Below, piece after piece: positions 43,939 to 52,804 of a stretch of 56,021 bases of DNA; positions within the stretch are counted from its first letter, which is position 1, and each line of letters begins with the position of its first letter. The DNA is from Oscillospiraceae bacterium. GTDB lineage: Bacteria > Bacillota > Clostridia > Oscillospirales > Acutalibacteraceae. The stretch is from assembly GCA_015065615.1 (NCBI GenBank), contig SVPY01000016.1, positions 1 through 56,021 on the forward strand, written 5' to 3'. A program made the translations under genes and the position numbers. The notes under the pieces are model-generated. The model was given only the letters and a program-made list of their open reading frames with translations. It made no database searches and was not told the origin of the DNA.

Positions 43939-44673
43939 CTATGCGTTTTTGTGCAGGTTGTCTAAGAATACGAGGTCGGTTTCCTCCGCTGAAAGAAGCC
44001 TGCATTCACCCGGCGCCAGTTTTTCGTCAATATGCAAAGAACCTATAGAGAACCTGCGAAGCTTAAGCACCTCTTTGCCGCAGAAGGCAAACATTCTTTT
44101 TACCTGATGGAACTTGCCTTCGCATATTCTTACCCTTGCAACTTTTTTGTTATCGGCATCAGGCAACCACAATTCTGCAGGCAGAAACTCTGCCGTCTGC
44201 GTTTTTATACCGTTTTTAAAGGTTTTTACGTCTGTTTCCGTTATATCTCCGTCAAGCTCTGCCTCGTATACTTTATATACACCGCTTTTGGGAGAGAGCA
44301 TACGGTGGGTAAAATCGCCGTCGTCGGTAATTATCAAAAGTCCCGTAGTGTTTTTATCCAGCCTTCCTGCAGGGGCGATACTCATCCTTTTATATTCATC
44401 GGGTAGTATGTCCACCACAGTTGGGCAGGCGCCGTCCTCACGGGCACTGACTACGCCTTCGGGTTTATTGAGCATTATGTATATATACTTCTTATAAAAT
44501 ACGCTTTTTCCTTTTACGGCAACTTCGGCGGTTTCCGCGTCAATTTTGATATCGGCATTTTTACATATTACACCGTTTACCGTTATTTCCCCTTTTCTTG
44601 CAAGAATACCGGCTTCTTTTCTTGAGCAGATATTCTGCGAAGTAAGGAATTTATCAAGTCTCATTTTTTCCAT
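43939..44673 (-). CDS. RsuA/RluB-family pseudouridine synthase
   Basis: This 244-residue protein has an N-terminal S4 RNA-binding domain (about 4-50; LDKFLTSQNICSRKEA). Its catalytic domain carries the aspartate in GRLDKNTTGLLI. It isomerises uridine to pseudouridine in rRNA; the exact site (16S RsuA-like or 23S RluB-like) cannot be told. It begins 2 bases after the DUF4830 gene's stop, so translation is coupled. Confidence 0.93.
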   Translation of the reverse strand: MEKMRLDKFLTSQNICSRKEAGILARKGEITVNGVICKNADIKIDAETAEVAVKGKSVFYKKYIYIMLNKPEGVVSAREDGACPTVVDILPDEYKRMSIAPAGRLDKNTTGLLIITDDGDFTHRMLSPKSGVYKVYEAELDGDITETDVKTFKNGIKTQTAEFLPAELWLPDADNKKVARVRICEGKFHQVKRMFAFCGKEVLKLRRFSIGSLHIDEKLAPGECRLLSAEETDLVFLDNLHKNA

Positions 44674-44675
44674 TA

Positions 44676-45290
44676 TCAGTCCGTGGGGAATATATCCTCC
44701 CCTTCTCCTGTTTCTACGTATGCTGTGTTCTGAGCTTCGTTTTCAGTTTCTTTGTTTCCTTTGCCTGCGGCTGTTTCATTTTCTTTTTCTGCGGTTTTAT
44801 TTTCCGCTATAGTTTTATTCTCTTCACTCTGTGAGAAATGAGCGCTGTCAAGGGCAAAGCCGTGCATAAAGCCGTTTATTTCAGCTGATGATACGTCGCC
44901 GCCGATTATAATATTCTGGTATACGAGCATGGTGGCGTGAACTTCACAATCGGTATTCGGATAATTTGTAATAAGATAAATATACTGCTTACATTCCTTA
45001 CCCTTATAGGGCTTTAAATCGAAGCCCTGAGCCTTCTGCATATCGTTATATTCGGTGTAAATATCGCTGAACTCCTTGGGAATGGTGACCGTGCGCACGT
45101 CTACGGGGTCCTCGGAAATCTCATAGCCGAAGCTTTCAAGAAACGCCGCTCTTTCAGCATGGGTGCCGCCTTTAAACTTAAGAGGTTCATTTACCAAATT
45201 CGGCATAACCAATATACCTAAAATTACGATACCTATTAAAACAACAACGGCAAGTATCCTTTTTTTGTTTGCTTTTAAAGATAAAACCAT
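44676..45290 (-). CDS. Membrane-anchored DUF4830-domain protein
   Basis: This 204-residue protein has one membrane anchor (about 12-32) and an extracytoplasmic domain (about 35-145) matching DUF4830: RAAFLESFGYEI, TIPKEFSDIY, GFDLKPYKGKECK and a C-terminal GGDVSSAEINGFMHG. A low-complexity tail rich in Glu, Lys, Asn and Thr follows. The function is unknown. It lies directly upstream of the pseudouridine synthase, with an AAGGAGG site. Confidence 0.8.
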   Translation of the reverse strand: MVLSLKANKKRILAVVVLIGIVILGILVMPNLVNEPLKFKGGTHAERAAFLESFGYEISEDPVDVRTVTIPKEFSDIYTEYNDMQKAQGFDLKPYKGKECKQYIYLITNYPNTDCEVHATMLVYQNIIIGGDVSSAEINGFMHGFALDSAHFSQSEENKTIAENKTAEKENETAAGKGNKETENEAQNTAYVETGEGEDIFPTD

Positions 45291-45352
45291 AAGTTCTCCT
45301 CCTTTATTTAGAATATAGATATGAGGAAAAATTACGGTTTATGAATTTATGA

Positions 45353-46114
45353 TTATAATCTTACGGGTATATTTTTTTCGTTTAAATATTCTTTAAGCTC
45401 GGGGATGGTTATCTCTTTAAAATGGAAGAGTGAAGCCGCCAGCACGGCGTCTGCCTTACCCGACGTGAAAGCATCGTAGAAATGTGAAAGCTTACCTGCG
45501 CCGCCTGAAGCTATTACGGGGATACCCACCGCTTCGGAAATAGTTTTCGTTAGTTCAAGATCATAGCCGTTTTTAACGCCGTCACAGTCCATGCTTGTTA
45601 AAAGTATCTCGCCTGCGCCAAGCTTTTCGGCTTTTACCGCCCACTCCAGAGCGTCGATTCCCGTATCTACCCTGCCGCCGTTTAAATAGAGATTCCAGCC
45701 GCTGCCGTCCTCCCTTCTTTTTGCGTCCATAGCGCACACAACGCACTGGCTGCCGAATTTATATGCAGCTTCGCTTATAAGCTTCGGGTTTTTTAAGGCT
45801 GCGGAATTAACTGAGACCTTATCGGCGCCTGCGCGTAAAATCTCGGTGAAGTCATCAACTGTTCTTATTCCGCCTCCTACGGTAAAAGGAATGAATATAT
45901 TGCTTGCCACTTTGGATACTATATCTTTAACTATGCCTCTTGAATCGCTGGAGGCTGTAATATCCAGAAGCACAAGTTCATCGGCGCCGTTTCTGTCGTA
46001 TTCAATAGCGGCTTCTACAGGGTCGCCTGCATCACGAAGACCTACGAAATTAGTACCCTTAACAACTCTGCCATCCTTTAAATCGAGGCAGGGAATTATT
46101 CTTTTTGCATACAT
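45353..46114 (-). CDS. hisF: Imidazole glycerol phosphate synthase, cyclase subunit
   Basis: This 253-residue TIM barrel has the HisF hallmarks: [14 protein letters not shown] at the N-terminus (Asp11), [33 protein letters not shown] (Asp131-type) and VIASGGAG. With HisH it forms the ring of imidazole glycerol phosphate and releases AICAR. It follows hisH by 6 bases. No other his genes are in the window, so the pair sits apart from the rest of the pathway. Confidence 0.95.
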   Translation of the reverse strand: MYAKRIIPCLDLKDGRVVKGTNFVGLRDAGDPVEAAIEYDRNGADELVLLDITASSDSRGIVKDIVSKVASNIFIPFTVGGGIRTVDDFTEILRAGADKVSVNSAALKNPKLISEAAYKFGSQCVVCAMDAKRREDGSGWNLYLNGGRVDTGIDALEWAVKAEKLGAGEILLTSMDCDGVKNGYDLELTKTISEAVGIPVIASGGAGKLSHFYDAFTSGKADAVLAASLFHFKEITIPELKEYLNEKNIPVRL

Positions 46115-46120
46115 ATTATC

Positions 46121-46738
46121 TTACTTTCCCTCCCCTATTAAAGAAACGAAATTTTTAAGGATCTTTAAGCCTGCGCTGCCGCTTTTTTCAGGGTGGAACT
46201 GACAGGCTCTTATATTATTCTTGTGCACGGAGGCGTGTATTTTAACGCCATACTCTGCTGTGGTGCTTACTATATCCTCTTCGCATTTTAAGTAATAGGA
46301 GTGCACGAAGTATACGTAGGTACCGTTTTCGAGACCTTCAAATATATCCCCCTCTTTTTCAAATTCAAGGGAATTCCAGCCCATGTGGGGAATTTTAAGA
46401 CCTTCTGAAGCAGGTATTCTTACTATTTTACCCTTTAATATACCTAAACCCTCTACCCCTTCAGATTCTTCGCTTGATTCAAAAAGTATCTGCAATCCAA
46501 GGCAGATGCCTAAAAAAGGCTTTCCGCTTGCGGCAAACTCCTTGATGGGGTTTAAAAGATTTCTCTTTTTTATATTATCCATAGCGTCGCCGAATGAACC
46601 GACACCCGGAAGCACCGCGGCGTCGGCATTTTTTAAAACCTCGGGGTCGCTTGTCAATACTGCCTCGGCCCCGATAAACTCAAAAGCTTTTCTCACGCTT
46701 TCGATATTGCCTGCGCCGTAATCTATAATTGCTATCAT
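46121..46738 (-). CDS. hisH: Imidazole glycerol phosphate synthase, glutamine amidotransferase subunit
   Basis: This 205-residue class I amidotransferase has GICLGLQ with the nucleophile Cys and CQFHPEKSG with the His-Glu pair. It supplies ammonia from glutamine to HisF, the next gene. It begins 15 bases after the glpK stop with an AAGGAG site and looks like part of one long transcript. Confidence 0.95.
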   Translation of the reverse strand: MIAIIDYGAGNIESVRKAFEFIGAEAVLTSDPEVLKNADAAVLPGVGSFGDAMDNIKKRNLLNPIKEFAASGKPFLGICLGLQILFESSEESEGVEGLGILKGKIVRIPASEGLKIPHMGWNSLEFEKEGDIFEGLENGTYVYFVHSYYLKCEEDIVSTTAEYGVKIHASVHKNNIRACQFHPEKSGSAGLKILKNFVSLIGEGK

Positions 46739-46753
46739 ATATTAAAATACTCC

Positions 46754-48250
46754 TTATTTTGCCCAGCCCATTGAGCATTTAACAGCCTTATGCCATCTTT
46801 CTATTGTTGCAGGAACCGCTTCGTTATCGGCGTCGGGCTCGTAAACTGCATTGACTTTCCATATTTCTTTTAACTCATCTGTGCTGCTCCATACGTCGGT
46901 AGCAAGACCTGCAAGCATTGCCGCGCCTAAAGCCGTAGTTTCAAGGCATACGGGACGGACGACCTTTCTGCCTATAAGATCTGCCTGGCACTGCATTAAG
47001 AAGCGGCTGCGGCTGGCACCGCCATCTACACGCAATTCCTTTAATTTAACGCCTGATTCTTCCTCCATAGTATCGAAAAGGTCGTAGCTTTCGCAGGCTA
47101 TACTTTCAAGAACGGCGCGGCAGATATGAGCCTTTGTGGTACCTCTTGTGATACCTAAAAGACTGCCTCTTGCGTACATATCCCAGTAAGGCGCACCAAG
47201 ACCCGTGAAAGCGGGAACAAACATGGCGCCTGCGGTATCTTCAACCGTTTCAGCTAAGGCATCGCACTCCTGAGGTGTTTTTATAAGCTGTAATTCGTCG
47301 CGCAGCCACTTTATTGCTGAGCCTGCGTTAAAGGCACTGCCTTCAAGGGCGTAAGCCACCTTATCACCAAGCTTCCAGCCAATAGTGGTAAGAAGACCTT
47401 TATTTGAAAATACCGGCTTTTCGCCTGTATTCATAAGCACGAAGCAACCTGTGCCGTAGGTATTTTTTGCCATACCCTCTTCAAAACAGCACTGACCGAA
47501 CAGGGCGGCGTGCTGGTCGCCTGCAATACCTGCAATAGGAATCTCTTTGCCGAATATTTCGGCGCTTGCCATACCCACAACTTCGCTTGAAGATACTACT
47601 TTGGGAAGAGAATCGATATCAACGCCCATTTCTTCGAGCATTCTTTCGTCCCATTTAAGGTTATTGATATCAAAAAGCATTGTACGGGAGGCGTTTGATA
47701 CGTCGGTTACAAAGGTTTTACCCTCTGTTAATGAGAATATAAGCCACGTATCCACAGTACCGAAGCAAAGGCGTTTTTCGTCGTTAAGTCTTTTAACCTC
47801 GGGTACGTTTTCAAGCATCCACTTCATTTTAGTGCCCGAGAAATAGGGGTCTATAATAAGACCCGTGGTTTTCTTTATGTAATCCTCAAGACCTTTATTT
47901 TTAAGCTCCTCACATATAGGTGCTGTACGGCGGCACTGCCATACTATTGCGTTATATACGGGAATACCCGATATTTTATCCCATGCGATTACGGTTTCAC
48001 GCTGATTGGTAATACCTATGGCGGCAACATCCTCGTAGCTTATGCCCGATTCCTCAATTGCCTGACGCATTGCGTAAAGCTGAGTTTCCAGAATTTCAAC
48101 GGGATCATGCTCAACATAACCGGGCTTCGGGTAATACTGAGTAAACTCCTTCTGGCTTACTCCTACAATACCGCCTAAAGAATTAAACACTATAGCTCTT
48201 GAGCTTGTGGTACCTTGGTCTAAAGACAAAATATATTTACCTGTTTTCAT
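46754..48250 (-). CDS. glpK: Glycerol kinase
   Basis: This 498-residue FGGY-family kinase has LDQGTTSSRAIVF at the N-terminus, VIAWDKISGIP, a central GIAGDQHAALFGQ and the C-terminal RVDGGASRSRFLMQ block. It phosphorylates glycerol to glycerol-3-phosphate. No facilitator or dehydrogenase is adjacent. It sits in a tight run between an unknown 174-residue protein and hisH, an odd partnership. An AAGGAG site precedes the ATG. Confidence 0.96.
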   Translation of the reverse strand: MKTGKYILSLDQGTTSSRAIVFNSLGGIVGVSQKEFTQYYPKPGYVEHDPVEILETQLYAMRQAIEESGISYEDVAAIGITNQRETVIAWDKISGIPVYNAIVWQCRRTAPICEELKNKGLEDYIKKTTGLIIDPYFSGTKMKWMLENVPEVKRLNDEKRLCFGTVDTWLIFSLTEGKTFVTDVSNASRTMLFDINNLKWDERMLEEMGVDIDSLPKVVSSSEVVGMASAEIFGKEIPIAGIAGDQHAALFGQCCFEEGMAKNTYGTGCFVLMNTGEKPVFSNKGLLTTIGWKLGDKVAYALEGSAFNAGSAIKWLRDELQLIKTPQECDALAETVEDTAGAMFVPAFTGLGAPYWDMYARGSLLGITRGTTKAHICRAVLESIACESYDLFDTMEEESGVKLKELRVDGGASRSRFLMQCQADLIGRKVVRPVCLETTALGAAMLAGLATDVWSSTDELKEIWKVNAVYEPDADNEAVPATIERWHKAVKCSMGWAK

Positions 48251-48263
48251 AATTCACGGCTCC

Positions 48264-48788
48264 TTATTTTCTGAAAATATTAGTAATTTTTTCGAAGAAA
48301 TCCCATGTACTGTTCTTTGCGTGGCTGTTTATTATTTTGTAATCCAAAAGCCACTTGGGGTCAATATACTCCAAAATTGCCTGAGGATAGTGGTAGCTTT
48401 CAAGAGGTCGCTGAGTTTTTAAATCCTCCATAATGCTTACGAATTTTCTTACGGGAATTTCGTTGCAATCGGGGCGAAGCTTTGTAAAATCATTCTGCTT
48501 TGTAAATTTGAAGCAGTACATAAAATCCGCCCATACGCCGAATTCGGTAAGCTTTTTTTTATCGTCGGGCACGTCCAATATAAGCTTTACGCTGGAAGAT
48601 ACCCTGCCGTGGGAATTCTGCTTTCTGCCTTTTACTACGGTAAATACGGGGCATTCACAGTTTAAATCCAGCATCTTGATAAGAGCTGCGTACTCACCTT
48701 TAAAGGAGATACTTGGGTGCGCTCTGTAAATTTCACCGCTTTTTAATATATCTAAAACCTGTTTTGACTGATATGTTTCTAAAATCAC
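48264..48788 (-). CDS. Hypothetical protein, 174 residues, GTG start
   Basis: I do not recognise this protein. It starts with GTG 11 bases after an AGGAG site. It is soluble, with a cysteine pair in NCECPVF, a basic VVKGRKQNSHGR segment, and many charged and aromatic residues. It lies 17 bases after the ADP-ribosylglycohydrolase gene and 13 bases before glpK, so it is co-transcribed with both. That spacing is the only clue to its role. Confidence 0.65.
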   Translation of the reverse strand: MILETYQSKQVLDILKSGEIYRAHPSISFKGEYAALIKMLDLNCECPVFTVVKGRKQNSHGRVSSSVKLILDVPDDKKKLTEFGVWADFMYCFKFTKQNDFTKLRPDCNEIPVRKFVSIMEDLKTQRPLESYHYPQAILEYIDPKWLLDYKIINSHAKNSTWDFFEKITNIFRK

Positions 48789-48805
48789 TTATTATTTAAC
48801 TCCTG

Positions 48806-49630
48806 TTATTTTACAATTTTACTTTCGGGGTAATTTTCGGGATGACTTACTGCGTTAATAAAGAGAAAATCATCCATTACGCCCATTTTATTGGGTCTTA
48901 TTAAATATCTTTTTAAAATATCATCTTCGTTTTTTATGCCTGTAGTGCCGTAAAAATTTTCGGCTATTGCGCCTGAAATACAGGCGATGGTATCGGCATC
49001 GCATTTCAGTGAAAGTACGTTTCTTACGCAAGTTTCATAATTTTCGCTTTCAAGAAAACATCTTATCACCAATGGCATTGAAGCCATTGCCGAGGAATCG
49101 AATTTAGTAAAGGGACGTATTAAATTTAAAGGGATGTTGGTCTGATAATTATATTTTTTTGAAAAATACTCTTTTATTTCTTTTTTGTCAGCTCCGTTTC
49201 TTGCCATAAACACAGCCCCCGCCGCGCACATGGCAGCCTTGTAGCCCTCCTCATGGTCGTGGGTACACACAGCGCTTTCTTTTGCAATTTCTTCCACTTC
49301 TTTTAAACTGCCGAAGTGCTCGCCTATAAAGCTTATCCGCATAGCCGCACCGTTACCGTAGCTGCCGTAAGGCTTTTTTATGCCGCTATCCAGCCAATTT
49401 AAAAACATATTGCCGTATCCCGCTTTTTTATAGCGCCTGCCGAACATGGCGTAGGCTCTTTCGAAGGATATTCCGTGAAGCACGGCATATTTTGTGGCAA
49501 CTGTAAGCACGGTATCGTCGGTAAACGTACATTTATTGGTGAATAATTCGGCTTTGGCGCTATCGAAACCTTTGGGTCTTGTAAACTCTACCTGAGAGCC
49601 TATTATATCGCCTAAAATAGCTCCGTACAT
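48806..49630 (-). CDS. ADP-ribosylglycohydrolase-family protein
   Basis: This 274-residue protein has the DraG/ARH layout. GAILGDIIGS leads it, the metal-binding TDDT block is in FTDDTVLT, and the second metal block is CDADTIACISGAIAENFYG. It probably removes ADP-ribose from a protein, or cleaves a related N-glycosidic bond, using a divalent-metal pair. It heads a tight run with an unknown gene, glpK, hisH and hisF. Confidence 0.9.
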   Translation of the reverse strand: MYGAILGDIIGSQVEFTRPKGFDSAKAELFTNKCTFTDDTVLTVATKYAVLHGISFERAYAMFGRRYKKAGYGNMFLNWLDSGIKKPYGSYGNGAAMRISFIGEHFGSLKEVEEIAKESAVCTHDHEEGYKAAMCAAGAVFMARNGADKKEIKEYFSKKYNYQTNIPLNLIRPFTKFDSSAMASMPLVIRCFLESENYETCVRNVLSLKCDADTIACISGAIAENFYGTTGIKNEDDILKRYLIRPNKMGVMDDFLFINAVSHPENYPESKIVK

Positions 49631-49694
49631 ATTTTATCCGTCCCTTTTTCCCTTTATAATTAATAATAACACTTTATTCGCTTACAATCAAGAA

Positions 49695-50441
49695 TTACTT
49701 AATTTTAAGCATAACAGGGCAATGGTCGCTGCCCATTACTTCGGGAAGGATAAGGCTATCTTCCAGTTTATCTTCAAAATTATCGCTTACAATAAAATAA
49801 TCTATACGCCAGCCTACGTTATTCTGCCTTGCATTGGAGCGGTAACTCCACCATGAATAGGCGTTTTCTTTTTCGGGGTAGAAATAACGGAAGGTATCGA
49901 TAAAGCCTTCAGAAAGAAGCTCCGTCATTTTTCCTCTTTCTTCATAGGAATAACCGGGGTTACCTATATTCTGCTTGGGATTTTTTAAGTCGATGGGTTT
50001 ATGGGCAACGTTTAAATCTCCGCATAAAATTACAGGCTTTGTTTCCTTTAAATTTTTAAGATAATTTCTTAAATCATCCTCAAACTGCATACGGTAATCT
50101 ATTCTTTTAAGCTCAGGCTGAGCGTTGGGGGTATATACGCATACAAGATAGAAATTTTCATACTCGGCCGTTATAACTCTTCCCTCGTCAGTATGATTTT
50201 CTATATTGTATGTAACCTTTAAGGGCTCTGTTTTGGAAAATATAGCAGTACCCGAATAACCTTTTTTCTCTGCGGAGTTCCAATATTCAAAGTAGCCCTC
50301 AAAATTAAAGTTTGCCTGCTCCTTCTGCATTTTAGTTTCCTGCACACAGATAATATCGGGGTTTTCTTTATTTAAAAACTCCCCGAAACCTTTATTCATA
50401 CAAGCCCTGAGTCCGTTTACGTTCCAAGAAATAATTTTCAT
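49695..50441 (-). CDS. Exodeoxyribonuclease III-family AP endonuclease
   Basis: This 248-residue EEP-fold nuclease shows WNVNGLRA (Asn), CVQETK (Glu), GDLNVAHKPIDL (Asp-Asn) and GSDHCPVML (Asp-His). These are the catalytic set of ExoIII/ExoA-type base-excision enzymes, which cut at abasic sites. It has an AAGGA site and is divergent from the cyclophilin gene. The family is often named xth or exoA. Confidence 0.95.
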   Translation of the reverse strand: MKIISWNVNGLRACMNKGFGEFLNKENPDIICVQETKMQKEQANFNFEGYFEYWNSAEKKGYSGTAIFSKTEPLKVTYNIENHTDEGRVITAEYENFYLVCVYTPNAQPELKRIDYRMQFEDDLRNYLKNLKETKPVILCGDLNVAHKPIDLKNPKQNIGNPGYSYEERGKMTELLSEGFIDTFRYFYPEKENAYSWWSYRSNARQNNVGWRIDYFIVSDNFEDKLEDSLILPEVMGSDHCPVMLKIK

Positions 50442-50472
50442 ATATTAATTTTCCTTTATTTTATAATTACAT

Positions 50473-50501
50473 TTGATTTTTCTTATTATACTTGATATAC
50501 T
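50473..50501 (+). promoter_or_regulatory. Sigma-A promoter of the cyclophilin gene
   Basis: TTGATT (50473-50478) and TATACT (50496-50501) are 17 bases apart. It rules out translation from an ATG near 50473. Confidence 0.75.
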
Positions 50502-50527
50502 GTTAATTAGCAAATTTTTTCTTAAAA

Positions 50528-50568
50528 AAGGAGGAGCTTTGCAGAAATTTATTGCAAAGCTATGTATT
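50528..50568 (+). promoter_or_regulatory. SD-hairpin-start leader of the cyclophilin gene
   Basis: An AAGGAGG site (50528-50534) abuts a perfect 9-bp hairpin, AGCTTTGCA/TGCAAAGCT, with a 9-base loop (50535-50561). Seven bases then lead to ATG 50569. The linear gap of 34 bases becomes 7 once folded. Confidence 0.7.
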
Positions 50569-51069
50569 ATGGCTAAGAATCCTATCGTAACTTTTGAAAC
50601 AAACTGCGGTATTATGAAGGCTGAGCTTTATCCCGAAATCGCTCCCAATACCGTAAATAACTTTATCTCCCTTATTAAGAAGGGTTTTTATGACGGCGTT
50701 GAATTCCACCGCGTTATCCCTCACTTCGTAATTCAGGGCGGCGACCCCACAGGTACAGGCGCAGGCGGCCCCGGATACAGAATTAAGGGTGAATTTTCTT
50801 CCAACGGATTTGAAAACAACTTAAAGCACACTAAGGGTGTTCTCTCTATGGCAAGAACTATGGTAAAGGACTCAGCAGGCAGCCAGTTCTTTATTATGGT
50901 TGACGACGCTCCCCACCTTGACGGCGACTACGCTGCTTTCGGTAAATTAACAGAAGGCTACGACGTAGCTGACGATATAGTAAAGGCTTCTGCCCGTACT
51001 TTTGTTGGTATGACAAAGGTAACAGTAGAAACCTTCGGTATCGATTACGCTGAGCCCGTTAAGTGCTGA
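50569..51069 (+). CDS. Cyclophilin-type peptidyl-prolyl cis-trans isomerase
   Basis: This 166-residue cyclophilin shows the catalytic FHRVIPHFVIQGGD (Arg, Phe), GVLSMART, SQFFIMVDDAPHLDG (Gln, Phe) and YAAFGKL blocks. It speeds proline isomerisation during protein folding. No signal peptide is visible, so it is cytoplasmic. I start at ATG 50569 (MAKNPIVTF); a longer in-frame reading from 50473 overlaps the promoter. Its leader has the SD-hairpin arrangement described separately. Confidence 0.94.
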   Translation: MAKNPIVTFETNCGIMKAELYPEIAPNTVNNFISLIKKGFYDGVEFHRVIPHFVIQGGDPTGTGAGGPGYRIKGEFSSNGFENNLKHTKGVLSMARTMVKDSAGSQFFIMVDDAPHLDGDYAAFGKLTEGYDVADDIVKASARTFVGMTKVTVETFGIDYAEPVKC

Positions 51070-51074
51070 GTTTT

Positions 51075-52379
51075 TTATTCAATTGTATCTAAAATGTGCG
51101 GCAGGGCTTTTATGGCTTTGCCGCTTATTTTTATTGCGTTTCTGAAAGTTTCGGCAGCTTTATAGAGTTTATTTTCGTCGCTTGCGAAAATTGTAGCTAT
51201 TATATTCCCTTTGCTTACGGCGGCGGGGATTTTTTTATTAAGTATTATACCTGCAGAGTAATCGATGGAATCTTCCTTTTTCTCTCTGCCAGCACCTGCT
51301 TCGCAAGCCGCTATACCGATTTTTTCGGCATCCATCTCGGTAATGAAACCCTCTTCCTCGGCTTTAATCTCTACGCTGTACTTTGCCTTTTGGAATTTAT
51401 CGGGGTTTTCAACGTAAGAAGCGTCGCCGCCCTGAGCTTTTACCATATCTTTAAGCTTATTTAAGGCAGAGCCGTTTTTAATAGCTTCTTTTACTTTTAC
51501 TGTGGCATCTTCAACGGTTTCTGCCTTTTCGCCTAAAAAGACCATTCTTGCGGCAAGCTCAATACATACCTCGGTAAGGTCCTCGGGGCCTTCGCCCTTT
51601 AAAACATTAACTGCTTCAATAACTTCTAAATTATTGCCGATATTATTTCCGAGAGGTACACTCATATCGGTAATTAAAGCTACGGTTTTTCTTCCCACCA
51701 GATTACCTATGGATACCATCTCTTTAGCTAAACTTACAGCATCCTCCTTCGTTTTCATAAAGGCTCCGCTGCCCACTTTAACGTCCAGCAAGATTCTGTC
51801 GCATCCTGCGGCAATTTTTTTACTCATAATACTGGAGGCTATAAGAGAAATATTATCAACTGTAGCGGTAACATCCCTTAAAGCGTAGAGCTTTTTATCG
51901 GCAGGGCACAGATTACCAGACTGACCGATTACTGCAAGGCCTGATTTTTTAACGATATTTATAAAATCCTTTAGATTATATTCCGTACAGAAGCCCGGTA
52001 TGCTTTCAAGCTTATCCACGGTGCCGCCCGTGTGACCCAAGCCTCTGCCGCTCATTTTGGCAATTGTAACACCGCAGGCAGCGGCAATAGGAACAATAAT
52101 TAAAGTGGTTTTATCCCCTACGCCGCCTGTGGAGTGTTTATCCACTTTAATTCCCTCAAGCCCCTCTAAATTTGCCATATCCCCCGAATGAGCCATCTCC
52201 ATAGTTAAGGTGGCGGTCTCTTCACTGTTCATACCTTTAAAGAATATAGCCATCATCAAAGCGCTTACCTGATAATCGGGAATTTCCCCAGATACCAGAC
52301 CTTTGATAAAGAACTTTATCTCTTCATCAGTAAGGACCTGACCCTGACGTTTTTTTAATATAATATCGTACATCCGCAT
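51075..52379 (-). CDS. Pyrimidine-nucleoside phosphorylase
   Basis: This 434-residue protein is a DeoA/Pdp-type enzyme with the signature KHSTGGVGDKTT and GRGLGHTGGTVDKLES. It cleaves uridine, deoxyuridine or thymidine with phosphate to release base and (deoxy)ribose-1-phosphate. It is the last gene of the run manA, deoB, deoD, cdd, pdp on the minus strand. Its stop lies 5 bases from the converging cyclophilin stop. Confidence 0.95.
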   Translation of the reverse strand: MRMYDIILKKRQGQVLTDEEIKFFIKGLVSGEIPDYQVSALMMAIFFKGMNSEETATLTMEMAHSGDMANLEGLEGIKVDKHSTGGVGDKTTLIIVPIAAACGVTIAKMSGRGLGHTGGTVDKLESIPGFCTEYNLKDFINIVKKSGLAVIGQSGNLCPADKKLYALRDVTATVDNISLIASSIMSKKIAAGCDRILLDVKVGSGAFMKTKEDAVSLAKEMVSIGNLVGRKTVALITDMSVPLGNNIGNNLEVIEAVNVLKGEGPEDLTEVCIELAARMVFLGEKAETVEDATVKVKEAIKNGSALNKLKDMVKAQGGDASYVENPDKFQKAKYSVEIKAEEEGFITEMDAEKIGIAACEAGAGREKKEDSIDYSAGIILNKKIPAAVSKGNIIATIFASDENKLYKAAETFRNAIKISGKAIKALPHILDTIE

Positions 52380-52390
52380 AGTTTTACCTC

Positions 52391-52804
52391 TTATAACACA
52401 CTTTCTTTACTGAATGAACCGGGGAATAAATCCTTTAAAGTATATATTTTATAGTCATCCTCGTTTTTAGCGGAAATTATAATAAAATTTTCATCACAGA
52501 ATTCCGCCAGTACCTGACGGCAAACACCGCAGGGAGTGATATATTCGCTGATGCTTTCATTTGCCTTTCCGCCTACAACGGCTATTGCTTTAAATTTTCT
52601 CTCACCCTCGCTTACCGCTTTGAAAACCGCTGTTCTTTCCGCGCAGTTTGTGGGAGTGAAGGATGCGTTTTCTATATTAGAGCCGTCGTAAATTTTACCG
52701 CTTTCAGTTAAAAGCGCCGCGCCCACAGCAAAATTTGAATAAGGAATGTAGGCGTAATTTCGGGCATTTATCGCTTTTTTAATTAATTCTTTAAAATCAA
52801 TCAT
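52391..52804 (-). CDS. cdd: Cytidine deaminase
   Basis: This 137-residue enzyme has the zinc-ligand pair of blocks, CAERTAVFKA (Cys and the catalytic Glu) and PCGVCRQVLAEF. It converts cytidine to uridine and deoxycytidine to deoxyuridine, feeding the phosphorylase encoded next. Its start overlaps the deoD stop by 4 bases (ATGA), so translation is coupled. Confidence 0.96.
   Translation of the reverse strand: MIDFKELIKKAINARNYAYIPYSNFAVGAALLTESGKIYDGSNIENASFTPTNCAERTAVFKAVSEGERKFKAIAVVGGKANESISEYITPCGVCRQVLAEFCDENFIIISAKNEDDYKIYTLKDLFPGSFSKESVL

Noticed and set aside
50473-50568. N-terminal extension of the cyclophilin with a hydrophobic start (possible signal peptide)
   Set aside because: It overlaps the promoter and the SD; ATG 50569 gives the standard cyclophilin length.
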